From Coffea arabica (Eukaryota; Streptophyta; Magnoliopsida; Gentianales; Rubiaceae), in the NCBI RefSeq assembly GCF_036785885.1, contig NC_092320.1:11223557-11287556 (forward strand): a stretch of DNA of 64,000 bases, in the 5' to 3' direction. This document shows positions 36,887 through 50,096 of this stretch, in pieces; position 1 is the first letter of the stretch, and every line of letters begins with the position of its first letter. Both the position numbers and the translations under genes were made by a program. Below the pieces are notes generated by a model, which searched no databases, was not told the DNA's origin, and was given only the letters and a program-made list of their open reading frames with translations.

Positions 36887-37323
36887 GGGATAATTGCATA
36901 AACCTCTCCTGAGGTTTCTGACATTTGCACTGACCTCCCCTGTAGTTTGAAAAATTATACTGACCTCCCCTGAGGTTACTAATCCTTTGCAAATTTAGTT
37001 CAAACGATTAAAATATTATTTTAGAGAGTGAAATTAGAATTTTGTACTAGATTTGTCCTTTGTGCTACATATCCAATGAATGACAAAGTACTATAAATCA
37101 ATTAACAATTAATAAATTTTAAGGAGTATAATTTATGGACAATAATTTATTTTACGAGTATTCATTGGACATGTAGTACAAATGACAAATTTGGTAAAAA
37201 ATTCTAATTTCACTCCCTAAAATAATATTTTAATTATTTGGACTGAATTTGCAAAGGATTAGTAATCTCAGGGGAGGTCAGTGTAGTTTTTCAAACCACA
37301 GGAGAGGTCAGTGCAATTATCCC
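36887..37323. mobile_element. Foldback MITE with 9-bp target duplication, MULE-like
   Basis: The 437-bp element begins GGGATAATTGCATAAACCTC and ends with the matching TGCAATTATCCC. It is flanked by the perfect direct repeat TAGAAATTA at 36878-36886 and 37324-37332. The two arms (about 36887-37080 and 37140-37323) are nearly complete inverted copies of each other with only a short loop, so the transcript of either strand would fold into a long hairpin. Internal repeats of a TGACCTCCCCTG-like unit sit in both arms. The 9-bp duplication suggests Mutator-like transposition. There is no coding capacity. Confidence 0.88.
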
Positions 37324-37332
37324 TAGAAATTA

Positions 37333-40285
37333 TTATTGCACGTACCGTTTCTTTGGAGTACAATCCATTTAATTTAAGCAAGCGTAAAAAAAAAAAGTTG
37401 TACCGTCTTGATTACTGTATCCAAGGATAATATGGTTAGTGTATCTTTGTACCAACACATATATATATTTTAATAAAAAATTTGGAGAACAATTTTCATT
37501 TCAATTCATTACTAGTAACCAAAGCCAAAAAAAAAAAAAAAAAAGGTAAAGCGAACATAAAATAAAAATGAAACCCAAGTAAAATGTCTGGCTCTTGGGC
37601 ATTGCAGTGGTCCATTACTACTGTTTCAACCTCCCACGGGATGGCGATTGAGAGCGCACGCGGTTTTGAAAAATAGTAACACGCGGAAATGGCTTGCATA
37701 CTTTTGGCAAAAGCAAATGCTCCTACAAATTGGAGGAAAACTCACGAGACCCACGATCCATTGCCCAGCCACCACTAAACAAATTTTGTCAAAGGCACAT
37801 GCTCTAAATATAAGTCCCGTTTCAGTACGAATGGACGACCATTCGTTAAGTACTAGTACAACCAACCACTACTAGTACCGCCGTGCGCCGAGGAAAGTGG
37901 TTGGGAAATGGAATTGGTCAAAAGCAGCGACAGATGGAGCGCATTCTCACCAAAACCGATAGGCTATAGTAGCAGTGTGTCTTTTTAGTACTACTAGTAG
38001 CAGTAGTATTTCAAAAATTAAAAACTGGTCACGTTGTTCATGCGGTCTTTGCTCTTCTCTGCAGTTTAGTAACTTGACCTCTTTAATTATCACAGAAAGA
38101 GAGCCACCATTCACGATTTTTGGGTCACATTCATAAGCCATCCATATAGACTCTGTACATTTATGTCCAATTTGGGCATGATGATGGGAATGGGACGCGA
38201 GAACTAACTATCTTTACAGCAGTTGACCACTACATGTTTTTGTGGGGTAGGAGGTTAATGGTTCAAATTTTACCTTTCATCAAAAAATTGTTACTTAATA
38301 TGATTTCTCTTCGATCAATATAGGTGTCTCTTGCATCCGTATGGTTCGATGGTAGTTCAATCTCTGTTGATTACTTGTGACCCTGTTGGATCACCCTCTC
38401 AGTATATATTAGAATAGGAGTAAAAGTAGATGCAAATGGTGATAACAGATTAAAAAAAAAAAAAAAAGAATGGGATGAGAGGGTGGGAATGCCAAGTATG
38501 GCATGACGGTGGCTAAACGCACATTTGTTCATGCCACCACGTTCACGTCCACATGCTGTGGTTTGATGGATTGGTTGTGGGTGGAGGCTTTGAGACGTCA
38601 CCTTCGTTCCAGAATCCAATTTTATTTTATTTTTTTCAAATCTTTCAAATTAGAGCTCAAGGGGGAATGTACTAGAACAAATTTTAAACTGCTTATTGCG
38701 CTTGGCAATGTGATGTGCAGGATGGTTATGTAGGCCTATGCTCAACCATTATGAGTTGTGACCTGCTTCCTCGATGTTTCCTTCTTGCCTTGTCTTAACC
38801 GGGAAGCCAATTGGCGGACCCGGTTACGTAGTAGTAATTCCAAATGTCTTTGAAGATTGGAGAGTGGAAAAAAAAAGGATGAAATTGCTCCCGTCGACTA
38901 ATTTCTTACTATTATACTACTAAATTGTCACTATTAATCAAGAAATGTTATTATTGTGCTGAAGGACAAGGATTTGTCCCAAGATAAAATCCCATCCTTT
39001 GAAATTTTGCAAGGTTAAATGTGAGGGTTTGTTAAACAAACATGCAGTGTTAAATGTGAGGGTTAATTTGTTATCGATGCAGTAGTGTATGAGCGGCATT
39101 GATTGATACATTAACTAAATACTACTAGTTTAATGGGACAATTAATTAAACTAAGAGAACTAAAAAACATTTTATTATTAAAATAACGGCAATGTTTGAC
39201 GTGCCAGTATTACAAGCACGCTAAAGGCAATCATTAAAAATTACCATAATATATAACTCCAAGATTAATTAAGTGAGGTTTTGGTTGACATTGGAGTTGC
39301 AGGTGTGAAGAAGCTGAACTGCCATAGACGGTTTAGTTATGAATAGCTGCAATTTTGGAATAAAAAAACGAACCGGAAGAAGAGAGGTTCCAACTTGCAA
39401 CTGAAATCAGCATACCTTAAAAGGAGTGAGGACAGTAGTATCATTTAGTTTGTTTGCATGTTGTGCAGGAATGTTGAAAATTTTCTTTCACTTTCCTGCA
39501 CTTTCTTGTATTTTGTATCCTATACAATTTTTACTCATAGAGATTTCAATAATTGTCACTAACTTTCTATTTTTTTTTCAATATTTTCCTTAGTAACCAA
39601 ACGTGTACGAAAAATTCATATTCATTTTCTTTTACCTCACATTCGTTTACTTTATTTTCCCGTACAACTTTCCTTCGGTTCAAACAGAGCGAGAGGAAAG
39701 CCAACAACCTCTTGGGCTTTTAATTCCACCAAGACATTTAAATCTTGATAGAATCTTGGTGGAGGTGGGAGGTCAAAGGTTCCTCCCACCTTGCCACTTA
39801 ATTGTGATTTTTTCTGACGGAAAATTTCGTCTACTCTCCCTCCTTCTCATAGGTTATACAAATGTTATCATTATACCTCTTTAAAAGCATCAAGGACATT
39901 GGCCCAGAGGGCTTATTTTGACTTGGGAACTTTGCAACACTACGTTATGTTGGTTGGGCGGGCACAAGCAAAAGCAAAGAAAAAGGCTGCCGTGGGTAAA
40001 TTCTCATCCCGATAGCTATCCGAATTTGGAAACGCAAGAGAAAGAGTATTCTGCTTTTACATTTTCATCTAAATTGCACAACATTTGCGATTTTAAAATT
40101 GATAACTACTTTGCATGCACTAAGTGGGAGAGAAAAGAGCAGGTTTGAGGTATTTTCCGTTGTTTCTGATTTTGAAGGGAAAAAATATAGGAGAAAATAG
40201 AAATGATTGATTTGTTAACATATAGGGAGAGAAGTTGGAAGTTATTTATTAAACTGTATTATAATATCGATTTGTTCATCGGACA
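37333..40285. other. Intergenic region, no gene recognised
   Basis: AT-rich spacer with small A-runs (for example 37527-37544). Open frames such as 37648-37875, 39603-39884 and 39918-40148 lack any protein signature that I know. A possible SINE lies at about 38196-38467 and is listed separately. Confidence 0.4.
38196..38467 (+). mobile_element. Possible tRNA-derived SINE
   Basis: The sequence contains GGTTCAAATTTTACC (about 38262), close to a polymerase III B box, and ends in a run of about 16 A residues at 38452-38467. Flanks share GAATGGGA (about 38188-38195 and 38468-38475), a possible target duplication. I could not find a good A box, so this is only a candidate. Confidence 0.35.
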
Positions 40286-42065
40286 TCTATATCTATATCT
40301 ATATGTATTCAGGAAGGGATTTTTAGCAGAAACCCTCTAAATGACTTCTAAACTTTTCATTCTTTTTTCTAGATTTTTATATTTATTTTAATACATAAAA
40401 TGTAGTGAGTTATAACCCACCTTATCACCCATCAATATTCCCACTATCTCACTCCCACTATCCAACTATCTTAACTCATCCTACAACCACTCCTACAAAT
40501 TCTCTATTTCCACTATCCCACTATCTCACTCCCGCACTCTCTCAGTTTTTTATTTGTTTTTGGTTCTCTATTCATTTTGTAAATGTATTGATTTTATTTT
40601 TTTTATGAGCAATAGTGGAAGATATTATGTGCAGAGACTTCAGCAGAAATCAACCTTCTTGCAGAGAATTGGAAGTATATTCTTGCCAGCTTAATTTTTC
40701 AAGTCGGTCCCCGCTGCCTTTTAAGTATGTTTTGCTTTTGCTTTGTTTTTTGTCATGAATGATATTGCATTGATTTTCTGATCATCTATTATTTATGAAA
40801 ATTTTTTACAAAATCCTATAAACGGTTGTTTGTTTATTGTTACACTGTAAAGCAAAGATACTTAATAGTGGGATAAAGTATAAACACAAAATCACAATCA
40901 CATTTCTAACATAAGGTATTGCTTGCTTATATAATCGCGGATGGTATAGGTTCATGATTGAGGGTTTTACTATTTTTAACATAAATTTTATATTATAAAA
41001 ATTTATTTGTTTGTATTATTGAAGTTTTTTTAATTATTTTTTATTACACATTTATCACATAAAAAAGGTGTTACGATAGTATAGGGAATGAAGCAGTTAG
41101 CGACATCTATATCTATATAAATTTGAGAAGGGATTTTTAACAACAAGCCTTCACAACCCTTCCCACTCTCAATTAGAGGGATAATTTCGCACAAAATTCA
41201 TGGGTTAAAGTGCAATTTGAGGTATAGATTGGAGGCATTTTAGTGCATTTATTGGTTTGTTTTCAATAAGTGGTGGTTGATTTTGCGGGGTTTGGGGGGT
41301 CTACATGTACCAAAATATATTTATATAGGGATTACTTCATTAACTATGGGTGCTAATAACAATTCTATTGGTGCGTAATTTTCATTTGATTACAACACAA
41401 TTGTATTAAATTCTATTGATGCTACTTCTATATTAACTATTGTATTTTTTGTTAACAATTCTCATACAATGTATCACTTACTACACATAAAATAAATACA
41501 AAAATTATTTATTTTTTATTTAATATATATATTTTTTATAGATCAAAGAAATGAAAATATTGCCTCTCTTCAAGTTTGACAGCCATCCGCATCACCAATA
41601 CTTTTGCGTGATCATGGTAAATATGCAGTTTTTTATATCGTCAAAGATCATGCATTTTCATTTGTAGTACGCACTCCACAAAATTCAATATAGTTAATTA
41701 AATTCTCAATTTTGATTTTCGTACTAAAAGTGGGTTGGTGTGAATAGTGTTCGCACCTTCAAGAAAGATTATTAAATCGAATGTTTAGTATTTGTAAGTA
41801 TTTCATTTTAACAACATTCAATTACATTCATTTGTAGAAATATATCATTTCCTTTTTTAATATAAATTTTAATTTTTTTTTCAGGATCCATCTTCCGAAA
41901 AAAAACAGTTCTTGAATAATATACACATTCTATTATATTTCAAACTATTGTTAAACAGATATTACATTTAAATTTTGTTGGTTCAATTTTTTCACCTTTA
42001 TTTATTCACCATTTTATTTTTTTCAATAATGTCAGTACCGTGCGTAGCACGGGTATTCACACTAG
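40286..42065 (+). mobile_element. Helitron(s), first unit of a head-to-tail cluster
   Basis: The left end begins A|TCTATATCTATATC. The right end carries a small stem-loop, CCGTGC-GTA-GCACGG (42038-42052), followed by GTATTCACACTAG, which is the CTRR terminus of plant Helitrons. A second start-like sequence, TCTATATCTATATAAATTTG at 41106, suggests a separate Helitron of about 960 bp (41106-42065) lying inside or next to the first. No Rep/helicase sequence is present, so these are non-autonomous. Confidence 0.75.
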
Positions 42066-45000
42066 CCTATATGTATTCAGGAAGGGGTTTTTAGCAGAAA
42101 CTCTCTCAATGGTTTCTAAATTTCTCATTCTTTTTTCTAGAATTTTGTATTTATTTTAATACATAAAAAGTAGTGGGTAACCAACCCTATTGCCAATCAA
42201 ATTGAAATTTAAAATATTCCTACTATCTTTTAATTCATCCTACAACCATTCCTACAAATCCTCTAATCATCATCTCACGTTTCCCTCCACATTTTCTCCC
42301 ACGCTTCTCACTCCAATTAAGAGTCCATTGCAATTTAAGAATTGCACCCCAATTAAACCTCCTCCATCCAAACATAGAATTCTCATTCAATTTTCTTGCA
42401 TGCTCATTCGTATTTTTTGGTTAACCAAAATAAGAACCTATTATCTCTTTCGTCTTTCTTGTGGTGTCAGTCTTAGTCCTTAACTTAGTTTCATCATGGA
42501 ATATGCCTCGCCTACAAGCATTTCAACAATAACTAAATTTCAAACTCGCAAGATTGCAAATGAGGAAACATTTGCTTAAAAAACGAAACGTACACCGCAA
42601 GAATTCTACACACCAGTTGAAAAAGTTTCAACAATTTTGCGCTGATTAAAAAAAAATTTCAAATCAAATTTGAAGGACAAAATTCAGGCTACACCAATTA
42701 AAACGCCGTTCACATCAAATTAAAAATTTCGATACTGTGTATTCTTTAAATATTGGCATTTCCATTGTAATATTGGCATTTCCATTGTAATTTTGGCATT
42801 TCAAATATTATTTCCAATACTGTAATATTTTTATTATTTTTGATTATTTCCAATACTATAATATGTCTATAATTTTTTTCAACCTTTTTACTGATCAAGT
42901 GATTCCCCTATTCTCTCTCTCACTTTCTTCTTTGTTTTGGTTCTTTATTGATTTTGCTTTTTTTTTTTAGCAGTTATGGAAGAGATTATGTGCAGAAACT
43001 TCAACGGAAATCAATCTTCTCGCAGAGAACTGGAAGTATATTCTTGCCAGCTTAATTTTTCGAGTTGGTCCTCTCTGCCCCTCATTTTTGTCATGTTTTG
43101 CTTTTCTTTTAAGGTGATTTGGTCTTTTACTTTCTTATTTTTTCTCCTTCATGTTTTACTTTCTTTTTGTCATGTTTTACTTTCTTTATTTTCTGGGTGG
43201 TGTTTGCTATAGAAGTTTATTGAAAACTTTCCAAGATTTCTCAGCACAACGATTTCAAATATCTACAAAAGTTATTATCATGATATTAAATATCTGAAAT
43301 GTGCTACACTGAATTCAATATCATCTTAGTACCTTCGCGTGTCATAGACCCATTCTTATATCACAACATCACCATGTAACCATTTGCATCCACTGGATTA
43401 GGAAAAACGTGTCCTTCTAAACTTGGATTATGTTCAGCAGTGATGCCAAAGATCTAACGATAAATATATGAAAAAAAAATTCAAGGGTCATAATTATATT
43501 GAATACCAGAGATCAAGAAACTAACTACATAAAGCAAATAATCCTGACTCATATTTCGACGCTTTACTGTTTGTTAGGCTATGTTTTGATTTTTGTTTCA
43601 TTCTTTCTTTTCTGTGCACAATATTTCATGCCCTTTTGGCCCTCTGAAAAGATGTCCTTAATGCAGACAAGATCTTCTTCCTTAATTCTGTAACAAAAGC
43701 GGAATTTTGATTTTAAGGTTTTACCAATAATTGTGATTTAGAAAAAAATTGTTCACCATTTGCGTAGCAGAATTGTTCGCCATCTGTTCGTGACTCGGGT
43801 TTTTCAAATTGAGAGGATTTCCTTTGTCTAGATACGATGAGTGGAAATAGGACAGAAAATGCTCCAATGTCAGTGAGTCTAAAATTGCTTTCGAGTATAA
43901 CAGGAGGTAATTCCAAAGTTTTCACAACATTAATCGCGACTACTCTTGATCATGTTGAAGTTCGGAATCAGAATATGATTTGACAAGCAGATGAACACCA
44001 ATAGGTTCATTAACTTAAATACTGTCAAAGAAAGACAGCTTTTTAACTAAATGAATGCATAATTTTTTTTTGCCAAACAAGCGATATAAAGTAAAATTTT
44101 CTGGAAAAACAACAGCAAGACCTATAATAATTCCCACGCAAAACCTTAATTCCTTTCAAAACCTACTGAATGATTGACATCATGAAAATGCATTTTACAA
44201 AACCAAACAACCTGAGAGGAAAGTAAAACTGAAGTTTTTCATGCCACTCATAGAAGAACATTTACGTGTGAAATTGACCTAAAAGGCCATTAACAGCTTT
44301 TGATGTCACGATCAATAATTCACAAAAGTCCATCAAGTTTTGTAGCTGAATGATTTCAGCCAACAAGGATCTTCAACAGATTAGCATAACCAATTAGTAC
44401 CATTTGAAAAATGAATGAGTACAATATATTCAGCACCGCCATCTCAAGTTAAGTGGAATTAGATTTAAACCTGAAGCAGAAGTTCAAAGGATCTTGTGTT
44501 GCTTCTCAAAAAATCTGCGCATATAGATAACGAAAAAAAGAACAGGGGCCAAATAGTGAAAACTGAAATGAAATCATGTGCTGGAAGAGTGTGCATGCGG
44601 AAGTCCGATAGGTAGGTCAAACACCTATCAACTACTTGCATGCTAAGGACCGTTTAAGGTTGCTGTACTTTATTAAAAAATATTTAATTAATACAAATTT
44701 CATCGCAGTATTTATTAATTATTTATCATATTGTTTGGTGTACACTTATATGAGTATTTTTTATTTGATAATTTATAAATTTCAATTTTTATTTATTGCA
44801 ACACAAAAATTGCTCTAAAAACATTAATCTTGAGTTTATTCTATAAATGTTTCATTGGCTAAAAACTCTACTCCTAATAAATTCAATAAATGCTGTTTAC
44901 CAAACACATTGGATTGGCTTTGTCCTTCTTTAGTAAAAATACCGTAGGCTCAAAATGGGACCTAAAACATCTTACGGTACATTTGTTTTTGGCATGCATA

Positions 45001-45225
45001 ACGCCCATTCGAATCAACTTACTGGATTATCTTTTCCTAATTAAACGGGAAGTCTAAAGCCTAAGGTCATGTACTCTCAAACGAATAAGTACAAATATAG
45101 GGCTTACTACATTTTAGTTATAGTGAAAGTGCCCCAAAATATAGGACAAATGTATTTGTTCACCACTTTATTTTTATTTTTTTCAATAATGTCAGCCCCA
45201 TGCATAGCACGGGTATTCCCACTAG
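42066..45225 (+). mobile_element. Helitron, second unit of the cluster
   Basis: It starts directly after the previous CTAG with CCTATATGTATTCAGGAAGGGG, which matches the 5' region of the first unit (40299-40319) but lacks the TCTATATC start. It ends with an imperfect stem-loop (45197-45214) and GGGTATTCCCACTAG at 45225, followed by T. The block at 42970-43085 repeats 40610-40725 of the first unit with few differences. Small tandem repeats of TATTGGCATTTCCATTGTAA lie at 42752-42800. There is no coding sequence. Confidence 0.75.
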
Positions 45226-47319
45226 TTCATCAAGATTTATTAAACAAGAGAATAAATAGGCATGTAAATCCACTTCCAGATCCAAACATTATTATTCTTT
45301 TCTTCTCTTGTGTTCTGCATAGTTATTGAACAACACAAAATAACATCAAAAAAATCTTTTCTCTTCTATTACTATGAAATAAAGCACTAGTTCTTTATTT
45401 TCTTTCACGCCAATAGCAGGCCTAAGCATCCGGAAGAAATTGTTACTTGACAACAAAATCGTAAACAAATTGACATTTAGGTGATCAAGGACCCTTTTTT
45501 TCCTCCTTTTCCGGTTCAGTAAACTCCAAACCTTACAAAGGAGACGAGAAAAAGGGTGGACTTCTAGAATCAAAACAAACATCTCGCAGTCATCTAACTA
45601 ATCGTGGGATTAGCGGCATTAGGTCTTGAGAACACTTGATCAACACTTTAGCACCATTAGTACAACATCCATGTTTATTCTAATGCACCGCCCTTTTAGC
45701 AAATAGTAGCACGCACTGTATTTCATCCTCGGCCTGCATTTGTAGCCCAGTTTTCTTCTACCCCCATTTTCCTTAATAGAATTGATTTTGGAGATTGATG
45801 AATTTCCAATTTGGCCCAATTCCTCAATTCAAACTCAAATCCAATTCCACACTGTCGTTCACTCGGTTTCCTGAAAAGAAAAAAGTCTGGACATGTTGAT
45901 TTGGATCTGGAGCATGACCCAAACAAGCGAGAAGCAAGATGTCATATCAGCCCAATCATCTTTGTTGTGGACAAAGGCATTTGAAAGGTCAGACAGGCAA
46001 TCACCAATCTCATGCTTTAACCCAACAATCATCAACAATGAATTGTTCCAAATTTTTATTCGGGACATATTTCACAACTCATTATAAATCACCATGGCAA
46101 GAAAAAATACATTACTATTTTCCATTTTACCGTGCATGCCAATTACATAATACAATAAAATTTTTTCTTTGCCTTTTTAATTACATGATACAATAAAATT
46201 TTTTCTTTGCCTTTTTCTTGAAAAAGACAAGTACAGATTAATATATTACTTCAAAGCCTACTAGATTAATTACTCAACATGAATCCTCCATTAACTTAAG
46301 CATCCAAGGCCGCAAAAGAATACAGCTGGCCCTGTGACTCCTAGACAACAGTCTTATTAAAATCCCTAACAGAGTGGATGTCTTTGGGGCGAGGAATGAA
46401 AGGATAATTTTGGAGAAGTGGTTTTTTTAATTTGAGAGGGCTGGGCTACTCAGAATGTACCAAGCAACCTTGCAAGGGTCGCTTTCCTTCCTTTCGTGCT
46501 TATCGTGCGTGGATGTAATGTAACTCCAGTTCTACCGTTCAACTCAAGCTTCACTCTGGACAAAAGCCCAATATAAGAGTCTTTATCTGAATCGTGGATC
46601 ATCAAGTTTTTAGATACAGACTTTTTGCATGGGTACGTGTACTAATGTTATGGACTCGTGGCCTATGATTGGGACTTCAACGGGGTGCTTGGGCTTGGTG
46701 AACCGTCAATCTCATTTCTGATTGTAACTAGTCCAATCTCAATGCCATAGATTAATCAATCGTTGATACAGTAGGTGTGTTTGGGTAGGGGATTATTTAA
46801 AAAAAAAATTGACTATTTAAAATAAATTATAGTATTTTTTTTATGATACGATATACGTAAGATAAAAAAAATAATTAAAACTTATATTTATGATTTAAAC
46901 TAAATAATATTTGGAAATTTTGTCAAGTCAAAGCCACTTAGGCCTTTCTATGTTGTTTATCCTATCATACCAAATTTTTATGGCTGATGTTGGTTCCACG
47001 AACCTTGCATTTGCACCTCTCTTGATGGTATGCCCCGTTTCAAACCACGTACATCATTCATCCTACGAAACATATCACAGATGTAACCAATAATATTTTG
47101 CTGTCAATGTACCTCGTTTTTTGTTCAAAGAAGATGTTTTTGAAATATCATTTTGGTACAAGCTCGATAAATCATGATGTAAAATAGCGATTAAGTTTTG
47201 ATTGAGTGATTAATTTTGAAACGTAAATAAATAAATCATTTTTATGTATTTTAAAATATAAAAATGTTCATGAAATAGAATTTGAATCAATCATCTAACT
47301 GGTACGATACAGTTACCAA
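45226..47319. other. Intergenic region between the Helitron cluster and the Harbinger element
   Basis: No gene recognised. It contains a 40-bp tandem duplication (unit AATTACAT.ATACAATAAAAT) at 46140-46218. At 46775-46890 is a GTGTGTTTGGGTAG...TTATTTAAAATAAATTAT repeat related to MITE-like sequences at 54732 and 62310. Confidence 0.45.
46140..46218. repeat. Two-copy tandem repeat, 40-bp unit
   Basis: Two adjacent copies of a unit starting AATTACATRATACAATAAAA and ending TTTCTTTGCCTTTTT, differing at about one position. Confidence 0.85.
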
Positions 47320-50096
47320 GGGGGTGTTTGGAACCCAAGTTTTTGAGCAAGTTTGTTTGCTACTAGTTTTTATACAACTTTTGCTACAGAAACCCCAAAA
47401 AACTTCCAAAAAACTTTCACTCCCTTGTTAAACTTTTAGCAAAACGATGTCGTTTTGTCGCATCTTGTTTTGAAACCCCAAAACACTTTGCCCGATAGAA
47501 GCAGTGCCCTATACACTTGGACTGTTCCTCGTTTTTGAGCTCACAGAAGCGGTGTCCTATACAGCGGGTTAGCGGGCTCACCTGAGCAATTCGGCCATAG
47601 GACTTGGAGGTGATCGGAGCTTGGAGAAGCGGCGTGAGATTGGTACTGCAGCTCTGTGTTGCAATAGTGTAGACGCGTGAGAAGCTGCTAGACCAAGGTT
47701 CGGCGAAGAACAAATTCATCCCCTCCCCCGCAACTGCTCCTCCTCCAACAAACGACTGTGCTAGTCCGTTTGCCACAATTCTGCTGTGCTTCCATTTAGG
47801 TAAGTTTCCTTCAACCAGTAGCTTAGATTTGAGGAAGGCACGCTTCGATTTTTTGCCTATGAAACCGCGGCATTCCAGAAGCATTTATTGGGATTTTTTT
47901 TTTGTTGATTAGTCATTTTATATGGCTGTGCTCTTTGATTCTTTATTGTTTTGGTATTAAATAAGCCAACATTTGGAGAAAGGCTGCTGAGTTAATTGCC
48001 TTCCGTTGGAATATTACACTTGGTCTCAATTTCGAACTGAGTTGAAAGCTCTGTGCTAATTAATTTGGGTAATGTGTTAATTAATTCTTTAACATTGGTC
48101 TGTGAGAATTAATTTGGGTGCTGCGTTGATTAAAGATTTTTTACATAATTGATTGCTCTGTGTTGCTCTGTAATATGCTGTGTTGCTCCGGGCCAAGATT
48201 GAGCAAGTATTTGAAGGAGTTTTAAAGGCTTTGATTGGTCTTGGTGGCATATGAGGTTCAACTGAGGAGTCCTTTGGGTTACTTGTTCTTGTTATTCTTG
48301 CTGTCTTTGCTGTTGTTGAAAGCGTTTCTTTTGATTGATTGGAGAATTTCTAGGCAATTGTGAGATTTTGGAAATAATTTTTCTTTTTCAAGATTAGTTT
48401 GACAAGCTTCCATTTGATAAAGACAAGCCTTGGACAATGATTTTTTAGACGAATGAACTTGAATAATGAGATTGCCAATGGATAATGAATTTAATTGTTT
48501 GTGTGTCAATTTAATAGAATTTAGATACATTAACGAGGTCCTAATAGTACTGAATAAAAAAATCATTTTTGATGATTGAAATTTCTTTGAGACTAATAAC
48601 TAAGAAAAACAAATTTTTAATAGAGTTCTGATTTTTCTAATTAGTTTCGAAACGCTTGATACACACTTTTCCATCAGTAGTGTATACTCCTGCTTGTTGT
48701 AGCTCCTTCTATTTACCTTGAAAAAAATAGAAGGGTTGAGGTCCCAATTAAGCGAGGGCCTTGATTAGGCAAACTATTTATTTTACCTAACTATTTATTG
48801 TACCTAAATCAATCAATTATTTCTTGCTCTGTAATGTGCTGTGTTGCTCTGAAGAGCTGCATGAACCATATAACCTTTAAGTAACAGTTTCTTGACTACC
48901 CAAAAGCCCACATAGGTGGCTGCATCAAGAACACAAACTGCTTTCTCATGATCTTTTGATGCCATAACTTCTGCTTCCCTCATTTTTTTTCTTTTCCCTA
49001 CTTCCTCTTGTTCTTATAGCTTTTTTTGTACTTTCTTATACCATATCAAGTTTACCAAGCGAATATGTAAGAAAGTTAATAAGAACGCAAAGGGTAGATA
49101 GGGATGCCAATTTGAAGATGAATTGGTGAACTATACAAGCCACCACGTTCCTATCTACCTATGAAATTTGCATGCTCACTTGAGTATCCTTCAACCTACA
49201 TCCTTTAGTTTTTACTAGTATCATTTATTTGCAATGTGGTGACTGGTATAACTTCTAAACACTAATCGCCCAAACTAGAAATCATTTATTTCTCAGTGTC
49301 TTGTTTAATTTATTTATTATTTACTATAATTATTTGTGTTTCTTGGGTTTGCAACCCAAACTAGAAGGATTCCTTTCAAAAGACTTTTCACTTAAATTGT
49401 GTGCTTATTGAGGCTTTGACAAATTAATTCATGAATAGTAGTAAAGTTTTCATGCTTTTGATTTATGTGAAATAGGGGGTTAGCGGAATTAGTTCAAATT
49501 CTACTGTTTGCTTAGTAATATTTTGAAGTGGATGGTTTTTCATTTATTCCTTGCACGTATTTTTCTGTTCTATTATAGAGGTAGGTAATTTTGCTGCATT
49601 CTAATTAATTTGAGATATAGGTATACATTTTTTTGTTAACAGGTTAATGCTGCCGCGCACTAGACCCATTTCTAGAGGTTTGTTTTGGGATTTTTTTTTC
49701 ACTTGCATGTATTTTTCTGTTAGGAATTGTAAGGGCTAATTTTTACTTTAATTCATAGTCGGAAAACTCATACTTCCTGTTTCTGTTACGACTACTTGGT
49801 CCGAGTGTGGAGAGAACGATATACAGCTTTGCATCACCAATTATTTCAAGGTATTATTGAATTCGTCTCTTTTCACAACCCTTTCACTAATATATTGAAT
49901 TAACTATTTTGTATGTCCTGTTTTCACGGCTGCCTTGGTTGGAAATTGGTATTATTTGTACATGATTCAAGGAATTTACTTCAATATTGCTATATATCTG
50001 TTTTGGGGCTATAAATGCCATTCAATTTCTGTTTAGCGTCTTTAATAGTCAATTTTTGCTAATCCTTATTTGTCCTACATAAAGCGTAAAAAACCA

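Noticed and set aside
47417-47884. A 155-residue minus-strand frame near the left Harbinger end
   Set aside because: It runs against the element's gene direction, starts inside the terminal region and has no family signature. It may be non-coding leader sequence.
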